Source of the DNA: Sphingorhabdus rigui
GTDB lineage: Bacteria; Pseudomonadota; Alphaproteobacteria; Sphingomonadales; Sphingomonadaceae
Length of the DNA stretch: 64,000 nt
Assembly (NCBI RefSeq): GCF_014196595.1
Contig: NZ_JACIEA010000001.1
Location: 978,350-1,042,349, forward strand
Reading direction: 5' to 3'
In this document: positions 22,212 through 30,887 of the stretch, one piece after another
Numbering within the stretch: position 1 is the first letter of the stretch
Layout of the letters: the number at the start of each line of letters is the position of its first letter
Made by a program: the position numbers and the translations under genes
The notes under the pieces: model-generated
Database searches by the model: none
The model's input: only the letters and a program-made list of their open reading frames with translations
Told to the model about the DNA's origin: nothing

Positions 22212-22631
22212 ATGCTCTTGAAATATATAGTTGGTTACATCGCCACCGGGCTTGCGTTCGCGATGATCGACAGCATTTGGTTGCGCAATATGTACACGCG
22301 CCTTTACCAGCCAGAGATTGGTGAGCTGCTGATGAAGGGCGGCTTCCGCATGGGGCCGGCCATCATATTCTATATCTTATACATATTGGGCATGATGATC
22401 TTTGCCGTGGGGCCTGCGCTGCATTCGGGCAAATGGCAGACCGCATTGCTGTGGGGCGCGATGCTCGGCTTCTTTTGCTATATGACCTATGATCTGACAA
22501 ACTTTGCCACGTTGAAAGTGTGGAGCACCAAAGTCACCATACTCGACATCATCTGGGGCACGTTTTTGACAGGTTCGACGTCGCTTGCTGGATTTTGGAT
22601 TACACAGGCGTTGCTCGGCAAAAGCACCTAA
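22212..22631 (+). CDS. DUF2177 family small membrane protein
   Basis: 139 residues with four hydrophobic helices: start MLLKYIVGYIATGLAFAMID, then a helix from about 45, one near 75, and a last one at about 115-135. The segments DSIWLRNMYTRLYQPEIGELL and FCYMTYDLTNFATLK are characteristic of DUF2177. Function is unknown; the family sits in the inner membrane. AGGGAGGA just upstream of the ATG is a strong ribosome-binding site. An inverted repeat CTGTC-TTGTT-GACAG at 22155-22169 lies between folP and this gene and may be part of its promoter. It converges with the next gene, sharing bases at the stops. Confidence 0.85.
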   Translation: MLLKYIVGYIATGLAFAMIDSIWLRNMYTRLYQPEIGELLMKGGFRMGPAIIFYILYILGMMIFAVGPALHSGKWQTALLWGAMLGFFCYMTYDLTNFATLKVWSTKVTILDIIWGTFLTGSTSLAGFWITQALLGKST

Positions 22632-24055
22632 GCCGCGTCGCTGATCCCAAGGTCGGCGAGCTTGCGGTACAGGGTCGAACGTCCAATGCCGAGGCGGCGG
22701 GCGACTTCGGTCATTCTGCCGCGATAATGCCCTATCGCCAGCCGGATAACGTCCGCTTCGATTTCTTCGAGCGGACGCATATTCCCGTCGTTTTCGTACA
22801 GCGTCACGCCGATGCCATCATTGGTGCCGGCACCGCCCGATCCACCATTGTCGGGAACGCCAACGGCCGCCGATATCTGCGGAAATTCTTCGGGTGTAAG
22901 CGCGTCGCGTTCGCACAGGACCGCGGCGCGGAACAGCGCGCTTTGCAGCTGGCGGACATTACCCGGCCATTCATATCCGCGCAGCATCGTCAATGCCTCA
23001 TCAGTGATGCCAAGGCTGCGAAGCCCGGGCTGGCTTGCCATGCGTCCAAGAAAATGACGGGCAAGCGCGGGTATGTCTGACGTCCGCTCGCGCAAAGGCG
23101 GAATCGTCAGCTGCACCACATTCAATCGATAATATAGGTCTTCGCGAAATTGACCGTCAGCCAATTTGTTCGCCAATGATGCGTTGCTGGCCGACAAAAT
23201 ACGGACATCAATGCGATAGCTATGCGCAGCACCCAGTGGAGAAATTTCACCTTGGGTGAGCAGGCGCACCAGCCTAATCTGCGTTTCCGGGGGCAGCAAA
23301 TCCACCTCATCCAGAAATACCGTCCCGCCCTCAGCCTGCTGAAATATACCGATGCGGCGGTCAAAGGCGCCCGCGAACGCGTCTTTTTCATGGCCGAACA
23401 ATAAAGAGTCGAGCAGATTGGATGCAATCGCGCCGCAATTGACCTTTAGATAAGGAAGCTTCGCGCGCGGGCTTGCGGCTTGAATGGCGTCGGCAACGAC
23501 CTCTTTGCCAACCCCATGCTCGCCTTCGATGAAGATCGGCGCACGGCTGCGCGCGGCCTTTGCGGCAATCGCAAGCGCTGTGCGCAATGCTGGCGCGGAG
23601 CCGATGATTTCTTCGAACGCCAATGGTTGGGTGATTTTCTCGGTCAGCGGGTGAAGTTCACCCAATTCTTTGCTTTTGTCCGCCGCCATGGTCAGCGCGG
23701 CAATCAGGCGTTCGGGGGCAACGGGCTTGATGATATAGTCAGAGGCACCGGCGCGCATGGCATCGATGGCCGCTTCGTTCGAGCCGATGGATGTCATCAA
23801 AAGGATCGGGAGTGCAGGGCGTCGCGATTTAAGTTCGGAAATCAGCGAGGCAGAATCCGCCCCCGGGACCCATTGATCCAAGATGATAGCGTCCAACATC
23901 ATGCCATCTTGCGTGCCAAGCATCGCGATCGCGGTTTCTGCATCACGTGCAAAAACCGTTCTCCATCCGGCGCGTGATGCGATAGCCGACACCAACCTGC
24001 ATTGGGCAGGCTCATCATCGACAAGCATCAACAATCTGGTTTCTTGTTCCTGCAT
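22628..24055 (-). CDS. NtrC-type response regulator with altered GAFTGA loop
   Basis: 475 residues: receiver (10-125), AAA+ domain (about 155-390) and Fis-type helix-turn-helix (EVARRLGIGRSTLYRKLADLG). The receiver keeps the acidic pair in LMLVDDEP, the acceptor Asp in AIILDQWVPG and the Lys in YIIKPVAPE. Walker A is GEHGVGKE and Walker B is TVFLDEVD. The loop that contacts sigma-54 reads DAFAGA instead of GAFTGA, with the key Thr replaced by Ala. Activation through sigma-54 may therefore be lost or changed. No kinase gene is adjacent. It is divergent from the cox4-like/pnt operon, with about 150 bases between. Confidence 0.88.
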   Translation of the reverse strand: MQEQETRLLMLVDDEPAQCRLVSAIASRAGWRTVFARDAETAIAMLGTQDGMMLDAIILDQWVPGADSASLISELKSRRPALPILLMTSIGSNEAAIDAMRAGASDYIIKPVAPERLIAALTMAADKSKELGELHPLTEKITQPLAFEEIIGSAPALRTALAIAAKAARSRAPIFIEGEHGVGKEVVADAIQAASPRAKLPYLKVNCGAIASNLLDSLLFGHEKDAFAGAFDRRIGIFQQAEGGTVFLDEVDLLPPETQIRLVRLLTQGEISPLGAAHSYRIDVRILSASNASLANKLADGQFREDLYYRLNVVQLTIPPLRERTSDIPALARHFLGRMASQPGLRSLGITDEALTMLRGYEWPGNVRQLQSALFRAAVLCERDALTPEEFPQISAAVGVPDNGGSGGAGTNDGIGVTLYENDGNMRPLEEIEADVIRLAIGHYRGRMTEVARRLGIGRSTLYRKLADLGISDAA

Positions 24056-24209
24056 TCACTGTCCGCCAATGTTCATGGACAGCCGTGATAAGACAAATGG
24101 GTAAAGACCCGATTAAGCAGTGCATGTATTTTCTTTGCCCATGCCGCTTGAGCATTGGAAAATCACAAGTTAAGGCTGCAACGTAATAAAAGTTTATATG
24201 GAGGCTGTT

Positions 24210-24344
24210 TTGGCACAAGATCACGATTTGGGACCTGCAAAAGAAACCTATGCCGGTTTCATCGCATTGTTCAAATGGGGCACTGTAGTTGCCGTTGTTG
24301 CCACCGCTTTGGTGGTCCTCATCATCGCTAGCCGCGCGGCTTAA
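24210..24344 (+). CDS. aa3-type cytochrome c oxidase subunit IV-like peptide
   Basis: A 44-residue protein, MAQDHDLGPAKETYAGFIAL and onward, with a short acidic polar N-terminus and one membrane helix (about residues 20-40). Length and layout match the bacterial aa3 oxidase subunit IV family. I choose TTG 24210 because TGGAGG ends five bases before it; an ATG at 24198 would add four residues and has no such site. The TAA at 24342-24344 is immediately followed by the GTG of pntAA, so the peptide leads the transhydrogenase operon. Whether it joins the oxidase or the transhydrogenase cannot be told; no other oxidase subunit is in the window. Confidence 0.75.
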   Translation: MAQDHDLGPAKETYAGFIALFKWGTVVAVVATALVVLIIASRAA

Positions 24345-25475
24345 GTGGTAAAGATCGCTGTACTGAAAGAGACCGCTCCGGGCGAAACGCGGGTTTCCGC
24401 ATCGCCCGAAACGGTGAAAAAATTCATCGCATTGGGGGCATCGGTCTCCGTCGAGAATGACGCCGGGGCCACGGCCTCTATCGGTAACAGCGATTATGAA
24501 AGCGCGGGCGCTTCAGTCGGAAGCTTGTCTTCGGTTCTGAAGGACGCTGACATCATCCTTGGCGTTCAGGGGCCTGACCCCAAGGCCTTGGTCGGCATGA
24601 AGGCCGGTGCTTGGCTGGTTGCGGGACTTGATCCATTTGGTCAGCGGTCCCGTGTTGACGCCTATGCCAAGGCCGGCGTGGATGCGCTTGCCATGGAATT
24701 CATGCCGCGCATCACGCGCGCACAGTCGATGGACATATTGTCGTCGCAGTCGAACCTTTCGGGTTACAAGGCCGTGATCGAAGCTGCGTCGATATACGGC
24801 CGCGCCTTTCCAATGATGATGACCGCTGCTGGCACGGTAAGTGCAGCCAAGGCGTTCATCATGGGGGTTGGTGTTGCCGGGCTTCAAGCCATTGCAACAG
24901 CCCGCCGTTTGGGTGCGCAGGTTTCGGCGACCGACGTTCGTTCCGCGACGAAAGAACAGATCGAATCGCTCGGTGCCAAGGCAATCTTCGTTGAGAATGT
25001 CGCCGGTATCGAAGGTGAAGGCGCCGGCGGCTATGCAACCGAAATGTCCGACGAATATAAAGCGGCGCAGGCCGAGCTGGTTTCCGCACATATCGCGAAG
25101 CAAGATATCGTAATTACGACCGCGTTAATCCCCGGTCGTCCCGCACCGCGGCTTATCTCGGATGCGCAGATTGCGACAATGAAGCCGGGTTCGGTGATAT
25201 TCGACCTTGCGGTCGCGCAAGGTGGAAATGTCGAAGGTTCAAAGCCCGACGAGATTGTCGTTAAGCACGGCGTCAAAATTGTCGGCTATTCCAACACACC
25301 AGCGCATTTGGCCGCGGATACATCCGCACTGTTTTCGCGCAATTTGTACAACTTCCTATCCGCATTTTGGGACAAGGACGCGGGCAGGCCCGTACTACCT
25401 GATGACGACGAAATTACCGCAGCCATTCGCCTGACCAAAGATGGCAAGGTCGTGAATGATCGCCTGTTGGCGTAA
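24345..25475 (+). CDS. pntAA: NAD(P) transhydrogenase subunit alpha part 1 (NAD-binding)
   Basis: 376 residues starting at GTG 24345 directly after the preceding stop. The alanine dehydrogenase/PNT fold is evident: VKIAVLKETAPGETRVSASP at the N-terminus and the NAD-binding IMGVGVAGLQAIATARRLGAQV motif near residue 170. It forms the hydrophilic domain I of the proton-translocating transhydrogenase, which reduces NADP+ with NADH using the proton gradient. The membrane helices of the E. coli alpha subunit are encoded separately by the next gene, the split arrangement known from Rhodospirillum. No clear ribosome-binding site precedes it, so translation probably depends on coupling. Confidence 0.95.
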   Translation: MVKIAVLKETAPGETRVSASPETVKKFIALGASVSVENDAGATASIGNSDYESAGASVGSLSSVLKDADIILGVQGPDPKALVGMKAGAWLVAGLDPFGQRSRVDAYAKAGVDALAMEFMPRITRAQSMDILSSQSNLSGYKAVIEAASIYGRAFPMMMTAAGTVSAAKAFIMGVGVAGLQAIATARRLGAQVSATDVRSATKEQIESLGAKAIFVENVAGIEGEGAGGYATEMSDEYKAAQAELVSAHIAKQDIVITTALIPGRPAPRLISDAQIATMKPGSVIFDLAVAQGGNVEGSKPDEIVVKHGVKIVGYSNTPAHLAADTSALFSRNLYNFLSAFWDKDAGRPVLPDDDEITAAIRLTKDGKVVNDRLLA

Positions 25476-25484
25476 GGGGGCACC

Positions 25485-25766
25485 ATGGACTTTATTTCAA
25501 TTTTATCCATCTTCGTGATGGCGTGTTTCGTGGGCTATTATGTCGTTTGGTCGGTTACACCGGCACTGCATACGCCGTTGATGGCGGTTACGAACGCAAT
25601 TTCTTCGGTCATCATTGTGGGCGCGCTGATCGCATCGGCAGCGGGTGGTTCGCCGACCGCGAAATGGCTGGGTCTGATTGCGGTTGCGCTCGCAAGCGTG
25701 AATATCTTCGGTGGCTTTGCGGTTACCGCACGCATGCTCGCAATGTACAAGAAAAAGGAGCGTTAA
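25485..25766 (+). CDS. pntAB: NAD(P) transhydrogenase subunit alpha part 2 (membrane)
   Basis: 93 residues with three hydrophobic helices: ISILSIFVMACFVGYYVVWS, SVIIVGALIASAAG and the helix running to GGFAVTARMLAMYKKKER. It is the small membrane subunit of the split transhydrogenase. The gene starts nine bases after pntAA with GGGGG just ahead of the ATG. Its 3' end contains the AAGGAG that serves as the ribosome-binding site for pntB. Confidence 0.95.
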   Translation: MDFISILSIFVMACFVGYYVVWSVTPALHTPLMAVTNAISSVIIVGALIASAAGGSPTAKWLGLIAVALASVNIFGGFAVTARMLAMYKKKER

Positions 25767-25767
25767 G

Positions 25768-27180
25768 TTGGAACATGCTGCTCCTCCCGCATGGGTGATG
25801 CTCGCGTATTTGATATCGGGCGTCTTTTTCATTCTGGCTTTGCGCGGGCTTTCGTCGCCGGCCACATCACAACAGGGCAACCGGTTCGGTATGGCCGGTA
25901 TGCTGATTGCCGTTGTGACGACCTTGGTCACGCATGAAGTCGCGTCATTGCCTGAAATTTTGGGTGCGATTTTTATCGGTGGCGGGATCGGTTGGGTGAC
26001 TGCACGCAAAATTGCGATGACGGATATGCCGCAACTGGTTGCCGCGTTTCACAGCCTTGTCGGTATGGCCGCAGTCCTTGTTGCCGCTGCCGCGTTTTTG
26101 AACCCTGAAGCTTTCGGCATCAATGGCGCGGACGGCCTGATAAACCCCGTCAGCCGCGTTGAAATGGGCTTGGGCATCGCGATCGGTGCGATTACATTCT
26201 CGGGTTCGGTAATCGCGTTCCTGAAGCTCGCGGGGAAAATGTCCGGTGCGCCGATCATGTTGCCTATGCGACATGTGATCAATCTGGGCACGCTGACGGC
26301 GATCTTGGGTCTCATCGGCTACTTCACGGTTGATCAAAGCCCGTGGATATTCTGGACGATTACGGCACTCGCATTTGTGATCGGCTTCTTGCTTATCATT
26401 CCAATCGGCGGCGCGGACATGCCTGTCGTGGTGTCAATGCTGAACAGCTATTCGGGCTGGGCAGCAGCGGCCATGGGCTTCACGTTGCATAATACAGCAA
26501 TGATCATCACCGGCGCTTTGGTTGGCTCGTCTGGCGCGATTTTGTCGTACATCATGTGCAAGGCCATGAACCGCAGTTTCATTAGCGTTATCGCTGGCGG
26601 CTTTGGTGCAGAGGCAGCCGCCACCGGTGGCCCTGCGAAAGAGCAGCGCCCATGGAAGCGCGGTTCCGCCGAAGATGCTGCCTATATGATGCAGCAGGCC
26701 GAAAGCGTCATCATTGTCCCCGGTTACGGCATGGCGGTTGCACAGGCGCAGCATATCTTGCGCGAAATGGCCGATGTACTGAAGAAGCAAGGCGTTTCCG
26801 TGAAATACGCCATTCACCCGGTCGCCGGACGCATGCCCGGGCATATGAACGTGCTGCTGGCCGAAGCGCAGGTACCTTATGATGAGGTATTCGAGCTTGA
26901 GGACATCAACAGCGAATTTGCGCAAACCGATGTTGCGTTCATCATCGGTGCGAATGACGTTGTTAACCCGGCGGCGAAAACCGACAAGACATCGCCCATT
27001 TACGGCATGCCCGTTTTTGATGTCGACAAGGCAAAGACCGTGTTCTTCGTAAAGCGCTCAATGGGCGGTGTGGGCTACGCCGGCGTCGACAATGACGTGT
27101 TCTACATGGACCAAACGATGATGCTTCTGGCTGATGCCAAGAAGATGTGCGAAGACATCGTCAAAGCCTTGCAGCACTAG
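25768..27180 (+). CDS. pntB: NAD(P) transhydrogenase subunit beta
   Basis: 470 residues from the TTG at 25768, which has AAGGAG seven bases upstream; an in-frame ATG at 25711 would run through pntAB and is rejected. About nine membrane helices (to residue 260) are followed by the NADP-binding domain III with VPGYGMAVAQAQH, HPVAGRMPGHMNVLLAEA and a GANDVVNPAAKTD motif. With pntAA and pntAB it makes NADPH at the inner membrane. A terminator-like hairpin follows 28 bases downstream. Confidence 0.96.
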   Translation: MEHAAPPAWVMLAYLISGVFFILALRGLSSPATSQQGNRFGMAGMLIAVVTTLVTHEVASLPEILGAIFIGGGIGWVTARKIAMTDMPQLVAAFHSLVGMAAVLVAAAAFLNPEAFGINGADGLINPVSRVEMGLGIAIGAITFSGSVIAFLKLAGKMSGAPIMLPMRHVINLGTLTAILGLIGYFTVDQSPWIFWTITALAFVIGFLLIIPIGGADMPVVVSMLNSYSGWAAAAMGFTLHNTAMIITGALVGSSGAILSYIMCKAMNRSFISVIAGGFGAEAAATGGPAKEQRPWKRGSAEDAAYMMQQAESVIIVPGYGMAVAQAQHILREMADVLKKQGVSVKYAIHPVAGRMPGHMNVLLAEAQVPYDEVFELEDINSEFAQTDVAFIIGANDVVNPAAKTDKTSPIYGMPVFDVDKAKTVFFVKRSMGGVGYAGVDNDVFYMDQTMMLLADAKKMCEDIVKALQH

Positions 27181-27208
27181 GTCACTTCACGCTATCGACG
27201 AACAAAGG

Positions 27209-27241
27209 CCGCCCTGAGCAATCTTGGGGCGGTATTTGTTT
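27209..27241 (+). terminator. Terminator of the pnt operon
   Basis: CCGCCC at 27209-27214 pairs with GGGCGG at 27227-27232 around a 12-base loop, followed by the T-rich TATTTGTTT. It lies between pntB and the racemase gene. Confidence 0.6.
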
Positions 27242-27260
27242 CATGTCAGGGGTAGCGAAT

Positions 27261-27959
27261 ATGCGTAAACTGGGGTTGATCGGCGGACTGAGCTGGTATT
27301 CGACCGAACTTTATTACGCCCGCATCAATAAACAGGTGCTTCGCCGGACAAACGGCACGTGCAACGCGCCTTTGCTGATCGAGAGCCTCAATTTCTGTGA
27401 TGTCGGCAAAGCGAGCACGGATGAAGACTGGGCCCATGTTGCAGACGTGCTCACCGCCTCTGCCCAACGTTTGGAGCAAGCAGGCGCCACCGCCATCCTC
27501 ATCTGTGCCAACAGCATGCATAAAGTGTTCGACACGGTTGCTGCGGCGGTGTCCATTCCTCTCATCCATATCGCAGATGCGGTGGGTGCCAAGATGAAGG
27601 CGGACGCCGTGCAATCGGCTGCATTGCTGGGAACTGCAAATGTCATGGCCGAAAACTGGTATCGTCAGCGCCTCGTAAAACATGGTGTATCGTTGCTGCC
27701 CGCCGAAATGGATGACGTGAAAGAACTGGACCGCATCATATATGACGAGTTGATGCACGGCGTCGTAAAGCGGGATTCGGAGCGGACATTGAAAACGCTC
27801 ATCACCGAAATCGACCAAGAAGGCATCAAGGCGGTTGTGCTGGGATGCACCGAATTGAGCATGATCATCGACACCAAAGCCAATGTTTTGCCGATCTATG
27901 ACAGCACAGAAATCCACGCCGACGCTGGCGTTGATTGGATACTGAACACCCAATCCTAA
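27261..27959 (+). CDS. Aspartate/glutamate racemase family protein
   Basis: 232 residues from the ATG at 27261 (MRKLGLIGGLSWYSTELYY), which has AGGGG seven bases upstream; an ATG at 27243 is the alternative. The two catalytic cysteines of this cofactor-independent family are in AILICANSMHKV and VVLGCTELSMII. The GGLSWYST start and TAxTVS-like spacing match the YgeA/amino-acid racemase branch. It probably interconverts aspartate or a broader set of amino acid enantiomers in the cytosol. It stands alone between the pnt terminator and the beta-helix gene. Confidence 0.9.
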   Translation: MRKLGLIGGLSWYSTELYYARINKQVLRRTNGTCNAPLLIESLNFCDVGKASTDEDWAHVADVLTASAQRLEQAGATAILICANSMHKVFDTVAAAVSIPLIHIADAVGAKMKADAVQSAALLGTANVMAENWYRQRLVKHGVSLLPAEMDDVKELDRIIYDELMHGVVKRDSERTLKTLITEIDQEGIKAVVLGCTELSMIIDTKANVLPIYDSTEIHADAGVDWILNTQS

Positions 27960-27999
27960 TCCCGCTTGCAATTATCATTCTCTAAGGCATGTTGCGCCG

Positions 28000-29205
28000 A
28001 TGAGGATAAGAGAGCTGCTATTCGTTGGCGCTGCATTTTGCGCGCTCGTTCAACCTGCTTCGGCAAAGACCATCGCCGTCTCGCCCGGTGAAGGCGCGCA
28101 GGAGCGTTTGCAAGAGGCGCTGATAGCTGCGGAGCCGGGTGACGTTGTCGAGCTTGCCGCCGGGCGTTTCAAGCTGTCTGACGGGCTGTCGCTTGACGTC
28201 AACAAGGTGACGGTAAAAGGGCAGGGCGGTTCAGTAACCATCCTTGATTTCTCCGGTCAGCAAGGCGCAGGCGAAGGATTGTTGGTAACCTCCGATGACG
28301 TTGTGCTGAAAGACTTTGCCGTGGAGAACAGCAAGGGCGATGGCATCAAGTCAAAGGGTGCGGACCGCATCGTCTATCACAAATTGCGCGTGGAATGGAC
28401 GGGCGGACCATTGGCCACCAATGGCGCATATGGGATCTATCCTGTCGAAAGCAAAGATGTCCTGATTGACTCGGTATTTGTGCGCGGCGCGTCGGATGCG
28501 GGCATTTATGTCGGGCAGTCGCGCAATATCGTGGTGCGCCATTCAACGGCGGTTGAAAATGTCGCGGGCATTGAAATCGAAAACAGCTTCGACGCGGATG
28601 TTCATGATAATATCGCGACCCGCAATACAGGCGGCGTTTTGGTATTCGACCTACCCAATTTGCCGCAAATGGGCGGACATAATGTCCGGATATTTGGCAA
28701 TATCATTGTCAACAACATGACCCCGAATTTCGCGCCGAAGGGGAATATCGTGGCCAACGTCCCAACCGGAACGGGCGTCATGGTCATGGCCAACCGCAGA
28801 GTTGAAATTTTTGACAATGTCATTGGCGAAAACGGCACGACCAACATCATGATCGTTGGCTATCGTTTTCCTTTTCAGGATCCCAAATATGACCCGTTAC
28901 CCCGCGAGGTCAGCATCTGGGACAACCAACATAGCCGGGCGGGGTGGGACCCCAAGTTTCGCGGCGGCACCGAAATTGCAGCCGCCATGGGCGGAAGCTT
29001 CCCAGCGATATTCTGGGACGGCGCTGGTGGATCCGAATATACGCCGGTCATTCAGGACGACGTCCCCGCGCTATCGCTTGGGCTGAAAGACATTGCCGCC
29101 GACACCGCAATGGCGCAACCGGCACCATTGGCCCGTGCAACATCGCGGCCTGCCAGATTGCCCGCGATCATTATGCCCGAAGCAATGGAAGCTGCCATCC
29201 GCTAA
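28000..29205 (+). CDS. Secreted parallel beta-helix repeat protein
   Basis: 401 residues with a signal peptide (RELLFVGAAFCALVQPASA). The body is a right-handed beta-helix: periodic V-x-x-N and I-x-G stretches such as VVLKDFAVENSKGDGIKSKG and IVVRHSTAVENVAGIEIEN. It matches the family found next to SO2930-type dihaem cytochromes (TIGR03805 with TIGR03806). Such helices often bind or cleave polysaccharides, but no enzymatic function is established for this branch. The stop shares one base with the start of the cytochrome gene, so the two are translated together. Confidence 0.82.
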   Translation: MRIRELLFVGAAFCALVQPASAKTIAVSPGEGAQERLQEALIAAEPGDVVELAAGRFKLSDGLSLDVNKVTVKGQGGSVTILDFSGQQGAGEGLLVTSDDVVLKDFAVENSKGDGIKSKGADRIVYHKLRVEWTGGPLATNGAYGIYPVESKDVLIDSVFVRGASDAGIYVGQSRNIVVRHSTAVENVAGIEIENSFDADVHDNIATRNTGGVLVFDLPNLPQMGGHNVRIFGNIIVNNMTPNFAPKGNIVANVPTGTGVMVMANRRVEIFDNVIGENGTTNIMIVGYRFPFQDPKYDPLPREVSIWDNQHSRAGWDPKFRGGTEIAAAMGGSFPAIFWDGAGGSEYTPVIQDDVPALSLGLKDIAADTAMAQPAPLARATSRPARLPAIIMPEAMEAAIR

Positions 29206-30221
29206 TGCGTTTTGTAGTGCCGTTTGTGCTGGCTTTTGCAGCCGCCGTGGCAACGTCGGCTGCGTCGGATGATCCGGCAGCTATTGCCATTGCTGGTCCG
29301 CAAAATCCGGCGACTTTATCGGCTTTCGGATTTTTCGATGGCGGCGCAGAACGGCCATCGCCCCGACTGATACCTTATGAACTGCGTACCCCGCTGTTCA
29401 GCGATTATGCCGCAAAACAACGCTTCATCTATGTGCCCGAGGGCACCCAAATTGGTGCGGATGCCGACGGCAAACTGATCTTCCCGGTCGGTAGCGCCCT
29501 TATCAAAAGCTTCGGTTATCCGGCAAAGTCGGGTGGTCTGAATGTCATTGAAACCCGGGTCTTGTTGCATCAGGCGCAGGGCTGGGTTGCCTTGCCCTAT
29601 GTGTGGCGTGCGGATGGTAAAGATGCGGATTTACGCGTTGGCGGTACAAGGGTGCCGGTTACGTTCGCCCATGGTGGCAATGATCTGTCGGTAAATTACA
29701 GCGTGCCGAACAAGAACCAGTGCAAGCAATGCCACTCGGCGGCAGGAAATATCATGCCGATAGGGCCAGTATGGCAAAATATGGCGTTTCCACGGGCGGC
29801 CGACGCACGCGCTATCGTAAAGGCAGTGCCTTCGCTGGCGCGGCTTCAGCCATATCCGAAATGGGATGACAGCCGCACGGGGTCATTGGAAGACAGGGCG
29901 CGACAATATCTAAAGGTGAATTGCGGCCACTGTCATGCACCCCAAGGCTCCGCAAGCAATAGCGGCCTGTTTCTGGATGGTTCTGCGACAGGCGCTGCGG
30001 CACTAGGTATCGGCAAAAGGCCAGTCGCGGCGGGCAGGGCAAGCGGCGATCTTGATTTCATCATCGCACCCGGTCAGCCCGACCAGTCCATTTTGATAAA
30101 ACGCATGGAAAGCACTGATCCGGGCATCGCGATGCCAGAGCTTGGGCGCTCAACGGTGCATGAAGAGGGCGTGGAATTGTTACGGCAATGGATCGCCGCC
30201 ATGCCGTCCAATACTCACTGA
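29205..30221 (+). CDS. Dihaem c-type cytochrome of the SO2930 family
   Basis: 338 residues from the ATG at 29205 with a signal peptide (MRFVVPFVLAFAAAV). Two haem-c attachment sites are seen: CKQCH in the middle and CGHCH about 70 residues later. Likely Met ligands are in NIMPIGPVWQNM and GIAMPELG. The N-terminal region GFFDGGAERPSPRLIPYEL is typical of the family (TIGR03806). It is a periplasmic electron-transfer or oxidoreductase protein whose partner is presumably the beta-helix protein encoded just upstream. Its stop converges on and overlaps hspQ by seven bases. Confidence 0.85.
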   Translation: MRFVVPFVLAFAAAVATSAASDDPAAIAIAGPQNPATLSAFGFFDGGAERPSPRLIPYELRTPLFSDYAAKQRFIYVPEGTQIGADADGKLIFPVGSALIKSFGYPAKSGGLNVIETRVLLHQAQGWVALPYVWRADGKDADLRVGGTRVPVTFAHGGNDLSVNYSVPNKNQCKQCHSAAGNIMPIGPVWQNMAFPRAADARAIVKAVPSLARLQPYPKWDDSRTGSLEDRARQYLKVNCGHCHAPQGSASNSGLFLDGSATGAAALGIGKRPVAAGRASGDLDFIIAPGQPDQSILIKRMESTDPGIAMPELGRSTVHEEGVELLRQWIAAMPSNTH

Positions 30222-30565
30222 CGCATTAAGCGCTTTAACTTATACTGGTTGCCATCCCAACCTTCAAACACCGCGCCAATGCCGGGGTGGCTGACCGGCC
30301 CTTGTTCGCGGTCTGGCAGCAAATTTTGCTGGCTAACATACGCGATATAGCTGCTTTCGGCATTTTCCGCGAACAGGTGATAAAATGGCTGATTTTTGAT
30401 CGGCCGAATGGGTTCGGGTATTGATTCATACCACTCGTCGCTGTTGGCGAACACCGGATCGATGTCGAAAACAACACCGCGAAAGTCAAAAATGCGGTGG
30501 CGGACCACATCACCGATGGAAAATGCGGCTTCAGCTTGTTCGGGAAGAGGAATTTGTGACGTCAT
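30215..30565 (-). CDS. hspQ: Heat shock protein HspQ
   Basis: 116 residues from the ATG at 30565; a start at 30628 would add an unrelated tail. The conserved core FSIGDVVRHRIFDFRGVVFDIDPVF, then NQPFYHLFAE and AYVSQQNLL, defines the HspQ/hemimethylated-DNA-binding YccV family. In E. coli HspQ stimulates degradation of DnaA(Sup) and acts as a Lon specificity factor. It is a small cytosolic protein. It converges with the cytochrome gene. Confidence 0.92.
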   Translation of the reverse strand: MTSQIPLPEQAEAAFSIGDVVRHRIFDFRGVVFDIDPVFANSDEWYESIPEPIRPIKNQPFYHLFAENAESSYIAYVSQQNLLPDREQGPVSHPGIGAVFEGWDGNQYKLKRLMRQ

Positions 30566-30697
30566 GAGACTAATATCATGCCTAATGCCCTGCAAATCAA
30601 CCTTCAGTCTTGGCAAAGCGAAAAACATCAGTTAATGGCCCCGCTCTGTCATCAGGACGCGCCGGTTTGCCGGCAACGACCAGTCCTAATGATTTGC

Positions 30698-30787
30698 GGA
30701 GAGATGGCTGAGTGGTCGAAAGCACCGCACTCGAAATGCGGCGTGCCGGTGACGGTACCTAGGGTTCGAATCCCTATCTCTCCGCCA
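30698..30787 (+). tRNA. tRNA-Ser (anticodon CGA)
   Basis: A 90-base class II tRNA with a long variable arm. The acceptor stem GGAGAGA pairs with TCTCTCC; the anticodon stem CCGCA/TGCGG (30725-30729 with 30737-30741) encloses the loop CTCGAAA, anticodon CGA at 30732-30734. The T loop is TTCGAAT. The discriminator is G and CCA is encoded at 30785-30787. It reads UCG serine codons. The integrase gene follows 100 bases downstream, making this the likely attachment site of the element. Confidence 0.97.
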
Positions 30788-30813
30788 CATTTTTAAAAAG
30801 CCTAGGAAGCCCG

Positions 30814-30862
30814 CAAACCCTTGTCTAGTAACGGGTTTGTGACTACTCAACTAGTACAGTTG
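30814..30862. repeat. Two inverted repeats between tRNA-Ser and the integrase
   Basis: CAAACCC (30814-30820) pairs with GGGTTTG (30833-30839) over a 12-base loop, and CAACT (30848-30852) pairs with AGTTG (30858-30862). They lie between the tRNA end and the integrase start. They could be recombinase or excisionase sites, or an operator on the integrase promoter. Confidence 0.35.
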
Positions 30863-30887
30863 GGTGGTACAGAGGGGGTGTCAGAGC

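Noticed and set aside
25711..25767. Upstream ATG for pntB
   Set aside because: It overlaps pntAB in another frame; TTG 25768 has a good ribosome-binding site and the family N-terminus.
27209..27241. Hairpin read as attenuator of the racemase gene
   Set aside because: It is close to the pntB stop and has a T-rich tail; a plain terminator is simpler.
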